This document shows, in pieces, positions 1 through 5,008 of a stretch of DNA of 5,008 bases. Below the pieces are notes generated by a model. It was not told where the DNA came from and searched no databases. It worked only from the letters and a program-made list of their open reading frames with translations. Source of the stretch: Thermopetrobacter sp964430935 (lineage in GTDB: Bacteria > Pseudomonadota > Alphaproteobacteria > Rhizobiales > Aestuariivirgaceae); the NCBI GenBank assembly GCA_964430935.1, contig CAYSHK010000078.1, forward strand, positions 1 to 5,008, read 5' to 3'. A program made the translations under genes and the position numbers. Positions within the stretch are counted from its first letter, which is position 1, and each line of letters begins with the position of its first letter.

Positions 1-29
1 CGCCTGCGAATGGCGGGGAGGCCGCATGG

Positions 30-53
30 ATTCCCGGGTCGGAGCCCGGGAAT
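30..53. repeat. Dispersed-type palindromic repeat (9-bp arms)
   Basis: The arms ATTCCCGGG (30-38) and CCCGGGAAT (45-53) are perfectly complementary around a 6-base loop, and the unit is flanked by TGG on the left and GACG on the right. Units of this form are scattered in many copies between genes in alphaproteobacterial genomes; that comparison is from memory. As an RNA it would form a hairpin on either strand. No T tract follows, so a terminator role is not supported. Confidence 0.6.
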
Positions 54-115
54 GACGACCGAGTGGGCGAAAATGATGGAGCAAATGCCTGAACCTCCGC
101 CGCTCGTGGCCGCCC

Positions 116-130
116 GAACCTGTCCTGAAC
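116..130. promoter_or_regulatory. Possible alphaproteobacterial LexA (SOS) box
   Basis: The sequence is GAAC, seven bases, GAAC (GTTC-N7-GTTC on the other strand), which is the known core of the LexA site in alphaproteobacteria. It lies downstream of the uvrA gene group, not in front of it, so any target would be a minus-strand gene beyond the left edge. Eight fixed bases turn up by chance in roughly one of several windows this size, so this is a weak candidate. Confidence 0.2.
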
Positions 131-239
131 GGGTCATGTCGTGCCAATGCCCACCTTCAAGGCATAAGCAGCGGAAACACCGGTTCGAGCATGACCATTC
201 GAGACGCAATCACGAGATCACGGTCTCGCGCTCAAGGCC

Positions 240-500
240 TTACCCGGCAGCGGCGGGGGTTAGCCTGTAAACGCGCTTGGCCAGCTTGTTGGCGGCGGCG
301 ATGTTCCTGTTCTTCAACGCGGCGCGCACGGCCTCCAGCTTGCGCACGCTTTCCGGCGTCAGATACGGCCCCCAGGAAAGCGGATCATCCTCGCGCAACA
401 CCTCCACTTCCACATCCGCCGCGAGATCCTCCACTCGAACCAGCCTGATGTTCTTCTCCGGTGTCATTTTCTGCGCGTGCTGTAGTCCTTTTCCCATCAT
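240..500 (-). CDS. Small acidic hypothetical protein, possible partner of the DUF4258-like protein
   Basis: This encodes about 86 residues if read from the ATG at 500. An internal ATG at 467 gives a 75-residue form beginning MTPEKNIRLV, which looks more natural as a protein start. Neither start has a well-placed Shine-Dalgarno: an AAGGA lies 18 nt before the second. The N-terminal part is acidic (DLAADVEVEVLREDD), followed by WGPYLTPESVRKLEAVRAAL and a basic, helix-prone tail (NIAAANKLAKRVYRL). There is no signal peptide, membrane segment or CxxC motif. It is the last gene of the minus-strand group and starts inside the region that would encode the C-terminus of the frame-restored DUF4258 protein. 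That overlap and its size suggest an antitoxin-like partner, but this is inference from context. I do not recognise a named family, and the YgiT-type zinc-finger antitoxin often paired with DUF4258 is excluded by the absence of cysteine pairs. Confidence 0.7.
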   Translation of the reverse strand: MMGKGLQHAQKMTPEKNIRLVRVEDLAADVEVEVLREDDPLSWGPYLTPESVRKLEAVRAALKNRNIAAANKLAKRVYRLTPAAAG

Positions 501-507
501 CAAGGGT

Positions 508-579
508 TGGTTGATACGCTGTGATCAAAACTGCCGATCTTGAGGTGTTGCGCGCAATTCTCCACAGAACGTGCAAAGG
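508..579 (-). other. Out-of-frame remnant: detached C-terminus of the DUF4258-like gene
   Basis: Reading the minus strand in the alternative frame from 579 gives PLHVLWRIARNTS followed by RSAVLITAYQP. This matches the conserved DUF4258 C-terminal pattern (xxHVxWGIPKxT..AVLVTAYxP). It is one base out of frame with the upstream ORF. Adding one C to the GGCC at 578-581 (minus-strand reading) would join the two as NNG-PLHVLW. The stretch is therefore the natural end of the gene at 525-761, separated by a one-base deletion or a sequencing error. The C-terminal residues usually seen after the AYxP motif are not visible, so the end of the protein may also be altered. Confidence 0.65.
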
Positions 580-761
580 CCGTTGTTCTGGATCATGAAA
601 CAGACAGCAGGGGCCTTTGTGATAATCAGGTATTCTTCAATCGCCTCAGCTTCCGACATGGCCGGAATGACATCCTGTTCCGTTTCCTCATAGCCATGTG
701 CGGAAATCACATAATCACCAGCGGCAATGAGCTGACGTATGCGGGCCGGTAAGTTTGTCAT
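525..761 (-). CDS. DUF4258-like small protein with frameshifted C-terminus
   Basis: The ORF gives 78 residues from the ATG at 761, six bases after the uvrA stop, with only a weak GAAG before it, so translation is probably coupled to uvrA. The N-terminal half (IRQLIAAGDYVISAHGYEE) has the helix, short strand and conserved His of DUF4258, a RelE-like fold family often found beside antitoxin genes. After MIQNNG the reading frame leaves the family pattern and gives a Cys-containing tail (LCTFCGELRATP), while the expected HVLW..ITAYQP motif continues in the next frame at 508-579. The gene as written is therefore probably inactive, unless the indel is a sequencing error or is bypassed by frameshifting. 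The stretch between the conserved His and the IEEY segment also looks shorter than I recall for typical members. Toxin activity is inferred from the family and not shown. Confidence 0.7.
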   Translation of the reverse strand: MTNLPARIRQLIAAGDYVISAHGYEETEQDVIPAMSEAEAIEEYLIITKAPAVCFMIQNNGLCTFCGELRATPQDRQF

Positions 762-767
762 TGATCT

Positions 768-3653
<2,886 letters not shown>

Positions 3654-3663
3654 GGAAGGAGCT

Positions 3664-3933
3664 TTATCTGAAAAGGTCTGAATGAGAGCCGGTTCTGACC
3701 AGTATCAACTCGCTGTCGGTGACTTGATATATGAGAAGCCAGTCCGGCGCCAGATGGCATTCACAAAAGCCTTGCCAGTTGCCGGAAAGCTGGTGCGGGC
3801 GGCACTTTTTTGGCAAAGGCTCGTCATTGGCCAGTTTTTCAACGATTGCCGCCAGCCGCTCAGGCTTCGCGCCACGCTTCAGCATGCGCCTGAAGTCCTT
3901 GCGGAAGCGGCTGGTCGGCGCGATTTTTCTCAT
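3664..3933 (-). CDS. YafQ-type mRNA interferase toxin (RelE/ParE superfamily)
   Basis: YafQ toxins cut mRNA in the ribosomal A site and halt translation when freed from their antitoxin. The 89-residue product aligns end to end with E. coli YafQ with a constant three-residue offset. It keeps the residues known to matter there: H47 (H50), H60 (H63), D64 (D67), W65 (W68), R80 (R83), H84 (H87) and F88 (F91), in the motifs HQLSGNWQGFCECH, APDWLLIY and VRTGSHSDLF. The active site therefore looks intact. Its ATG overlaps the antitoxin stop as ATGA, the usual coupling for this type II pair, and uvrA begins 10 nt after its stop. The N-terminus is basic (KIAPTSRFRKDFRR), as is usual for ribosome-binding toxins. 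Confidence 0.93.
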   Translation of the reverse strand: MRKIAPTSRFRKDFRRMLKRGAKPERLAAIVEKLANDEPLPKKCRPHQLSGNWQGFCECHLAPDWLLIYQVTDSELILVRTGSHSDLFR

Positions 3934-4217
3934 TTGTCATCGCGCTTCGCCATGAGGTCGGCCATCAGCTCATCCACGCTGTCATGAGTCACGAGGCCGG
4001 CGCGATATTCTTCATCGCGCAGCTTCTCCAGCTCCGCCGCCGTTTCCGCGTTCGGCACGTGCAGGGAAAAGGGAATCCCGCCGCTTTCCACCACCGCGCG
4101 GTAGGTCATGTTGATAAGCGCGCTATGCGAAAGCCCCAGGCGCTTCAAAATCGCCTCGGCCTTTTGCTTGGTCTCCGGCTCGATCCGCGCCCGCACCGTC
4201 TGCGTCTTCATGGCCAT
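3930..4217 (-). CDS. DinJ/RelB-family antitoxin
   Basis: This antitoxin should bind and block the YafQ-type toxin encoded directly downstream and, with it, repress the operon. From the ATG at 4217 the product has 95 residues. The N-terminal ribbon-helix-helix DNA-binding part runs from TVRARIEPETKQKAEAILKR to about residue 45. It is followed by the hallmark GGIPFSLHVPNAET and an acidic, toxin-wrapping C-terminus (ELEKLRDEEY ... DSVDELMADLMAKRDDK). The frame is open further upstream to an ATG at 4247, but family members start MxxKTxxVRARI, so 4217 (or 4211) is the better start; a GGG lies 9 nt before 4217. The stop codon overlaps the toxin start (ATGA). The 12-bp palindrome at 4248-4259, about 30 bp upstream, is a likely operator for autoregulation. 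Confidence 0.92.
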   Translation of the reverse strand: MAMKTQTVRARIEPETKQKAEAILKRLGLSHSALINMTYRAVVESGGIPFSLHVPNAETAAELEKLRDEEYRAGLVTHDSVDELMADLMAKRDDK

Positions 4218-4247
4218 CAGAATAAACCCGCATATGTTGACTGGCAT

Positions 4248-4259
4248 TTGTAGCTACAA
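4248..4259. promoter_or_regulatory. Putative TA operator: 12-bp perfect palindrome
   Basis: TTGTAGCTACAA is a perfect palindrome 30 bp upstream of the chosen antitoxin start. A second GTAGC follows immediately (4261-4265), so the core half-site is repeated. Ribbon-helix-helix antitoxins of this family usually repress from short palindromes overlapping their own promoter, so the position fits. The same region is the most AT-rich in the gap and should contain the promoter; a TACATT element on the minus strand is a possible -10, but no good -35 is visible. Confidence 0.5.
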
Positions 4260-4301
4260 TGTAGCACACACATGTACAGAGGCAACCCCGCCCTCCACCC
4301 A

Positions 4302-4373
4302 ATGCCGGTCGTAGTCTCCGATTGTCGCCCGCTCTCCTTTCTGCCCGGCCTCCATGCCGGTCGTAGTCTCCGA
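4302..4373. repeat. Two direct copies of a 20-bp repeat, 52 bp apart
   Basis: ATGCCGGTCGTAGTCTCCGA occurs exactly at 4302-4321 and 4354-4373. In the second copy it forms the left arm and loop of a near-perfect hairpin. In the first copy the matching right arm has decayed (TTGTCGCCCG where the second has CTGCGACCGG). This suggests one duplicated hairpin unit, one copy of which has lost its symmetry. Confidence 0.8.
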
Positions 4374-4383
4374 CTGCGACCGG
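4357..4383. repeat. Hairpin unit with 12-bp arms (REP-like)
   Basis: The arms 4357-4368 (CCGGTCGTAGTC) and 4372-4383 (GACTGCGACCGG) pair along all 12 positions, with a single T-G wobble, around a TCC loop. The outer seven bases, CCGGTCG/CGACCGG, are the same as in the hairpin at 4462-4489. No T tract follows on either strand, so a simple terminator is unlikely. Confidence 0.7.
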
Positions 4384-4461
4384 AACGATCATGCCTTTGC
4401 GCTTGGATTCCCTTTCGCCGCACAAGCCAGCCTTGAGCGCATTGTGTGTGGCAAGAACATT

Positions 4462-4489
4462 CCGGTCGGGGTCGGGAGACCCCGACCGG
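4462..4489. repeat. Perfect 12-bp hairpin unit (REP-like)
   Basis: The arms 4462-4473 (CCGGTCGGGGTC) and 4478-4489 (GACCCCGACCGG) are perfectly complementary around GGGA. The arms begin and end as in the hairpin at 4357-4383, but the inner bases differ in a compensated way, so the pairing is kept while the sequence changes. That pattern suggests selection on the folded form or spread of a repeat family. No transposase-like gene that could mobilise it is present in the window. Confidence 0.7.
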
Positions 4490-4628
4490 CAGAGGATATC
4501 CCCGGCAGAGGGCAACCCCATCTTGCCGGTTATAGCCCTTGCCGGACATGGCAATCGTTTTCCTCAACCCATCTTGCAAACCTTGACCCCATGCCCCAAC
4601 TCCGCCAACCTGCCCGCACGGACAAGTT

Positions 4629-4635
4629 GAAGGGG
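4629..4635 (+). promoter_or_regulatory. Ribosome binding site of the repeat-protein gene
   Basis: GAAGGGG lies 7 nt before the ATG at 4643. It is the best Shine-Dalgarno match of any gene in the window and decides in favour of this start over the in-frame GTG at 4652. Confidence 0.6.
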
Positions 4636-4642
4636 CCGGGTC

Positions 4643-5008
4643 ATGGCGCGAGTGTGGATTTCTAGCAGGGAAGACCTTGAGCAGTGGCTGAACGGCATTG
4701 CCGATGAAGAGCTGCGCCGCAGGTATGCCGTGGCCATCGCCAGCCGCGCCGCCTTGCGGGTGGTGCCGGTTATCGAGACATGGCTGCGTAGGGATGAGGG
4801 AAAGGCCATTTCCGTTGTTTTGCCCGTGTTCCATGCTATAGCCGCATCCCGGCTCGCGGCGGTGGAACCGAGCCGGGATGCGGAAATCATTAACGCCGCC
4901 GCCACCGCCACCCGCGCCGCCGCCTACGCCGCCGCCTTCACCCCCACCGCCGCCGCCCGCGCCGTCGCCTACGCCGCCGCCTACGCCGCCTACGCCGCCG
5001 CCGACGCC
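4643..5008 (+). CDS. Ala/Tyr-repeat protein of unknown function (partial, runs off right edge)
   Basis: The frame is open from the ATG at 4643 to the window end, giving 122 residues with no stop. Residues 1-75 are ordinary, mixed sequence: an acidic helix (SREDLEQWLNGIADEELRR), then YAVAIASRAALRVVPVIETW and ISVVLPVFHAIAASRLAAVEP. From about residue 85 the protein becomes a low-complexity tract of Ala with regularly placed Tyr, Phe, Arg and Asp (AAAYAAAF, AVAYAAAYAAYAAADA), predicted to be one long helix. Nearly every codon there ends in C. I recall uncharacterised bacterial proteins with an AxRAALRVxP..VLPVFxA front and AAYAA-type repeats, sometimes loosely annotated as putative immunity proteins, but I cannot confirm the family. 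There is no signal peptide or membrane segment. The gene is transcribed away from the TA-uvrA group. Its length and C-terminus are unknown. Confidence 0.75.
   Translation, partial: MARVWISSREDLEQWLNGIADEELRRRYAVAIASRAALRVVPVIETWLRRDEGKAISVVLPVFHAIAASRLAAVEPSRDAEIINAAATATRAAAYAAAFTPTAAARAVAYAAAYAAYAAADA
4842..4883. repeat. Perfect 15-bp inverted repeat inside a coding region
   Basis: CCGCATCCCGGCTCG (4842-4856) is the exact reverse complement of 4869-4883, with a 12-base loop. It lies wholly within the repeat-protein gene and spans codons 67-81 (roughly AASRLAAVEPSRDAE). The arm core CATCCCGGCTC..GAGCCGGGATG resembles dispersed alphaproteobacterial palindromes. No T tract follows it. Confidence 0.75.
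4895..5008 (+). repeat. GCC-rich trinucleotide repeat tract
   Basis: This is a run of GCC codons interrupted mainly by TAC, ACC, CGC, TTC, GTC and GAC, continuing past the window end. It encodes the Ala/Tyr helix of the gene starting at 4643. Such a tract can gain or lose codons in units of three by slippage without breaking the frame. Confidence 0.75.

Noticed and set aside
213..228. Hairpin CGAGA/TCTCG just downstream of the last minus-strand gene as a terminator
   Set aside because: The stem is only 5 bp and no T tract follows, so it is too weak to call a terminator.
10..270. Plus-strand open frame at the left edge
   Set aside because: It translates the palindromic repeat, overlaps the minus-strand gene ending at 240, and has no ribosome binding site or recognisable domain.
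3692..3706. GTTC-N7-TATC upstream of uvrA as a LexA box
   Set aside because: Only one half matches the GTTC-N7-GTTC consensus. The site lies within the toxin coding sequence, and half-matches are expected by chance.
3682..3987. Plus-strand open frame opposite the toxin gene, with an AAGG upstream
   Set aside because: It is fully antisense to the well-supported toxin and antitoxin genes, and its protein has no family features.
4302..4489. CRISPR-like array from the spaced repeats
   Set aside because: There are only two exact direct repeats of 20 bp, the third unit is divergent with a different spacing, and no cas gene is present in the window.
4217..4834. 205-codon minus-strand open frame through the intergenic hairpins
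   Set aside because: It overlaps the supported plus-strand repeat-protein gene and translates the hairpin repeats. Its composition is irregular and it resembles no known family.

Overview
The window reads as a GC-rich chromosomal segment, most likely from an alphaproteobacterium. The lineage call is inferred from three things: the alphaproteobacterial style of the UvrA protein, a palindrome near the left edge of the GGATTCCCGGG..CCCGGGAATGACG type that is widely dispersed in that class, and a GAAC-N7-GAAC motif matching the alphaproteobacterial LexA box. No rRNA, tRNA, CRISPR array or insertion sequence was found.

Layout: five genes lie head to tail on the minus strand, read from about 4217 down to 240. 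They are a DinJ/RelB-like antitoxin (3930-4217), a YafQ-type mRNA-cleaving toxin (3664-3933), the complete excision-repair gene uvrA (768-3653), a DUF4258-like small protein whose conserved C-terminus is split off by an apparent one-base deletion (525-761), and an unrecognised small acidic protein (240-500) that may be its partner. The first pair overlaps by 4 nt (ATGA), the toxin-uvrA gap is 10 nt and the uvrA-DUF4258 gap is 6 nt. The group therefore looks like one operon in which a house-keeping repair gene sits between a classical type II toxin-antitoxin pair and a second, decayed TA-like pair. A 12-bp perfect palindrome just upstream of the antitoxin is the best candidate autoregulatory operator.

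The 4248-4642 stretch has no convincing gene. It holds the putative TA operator and three hairpin units sharing CCGGTCG/CGACCGG arms (one decayed, one with a single wobble, one perfect), plus short direct repeats spaced 52 bp apart. It looks like a small cluster of REP-like elements.

At the right edge a plus-strand gene starts at 4643 behind a good Shine-Dalgarno sequence and runs off the window. It encodes a conserved-looking N-terminal region followed by an Ala/Tyr repeat tract made of GCC/TAC codons. Its function is unknown. The first 239 bases hold no supported gene, only the palindromic repeat and the possible LexA-like motif.

I do not see firm evidence for a wholly new system. The points most worth checking are the uvrA-TA arrangement, the small protein at 240-500 as a possible DUF4258 partner, the hairpin family, and the repeat protein at the right edge.
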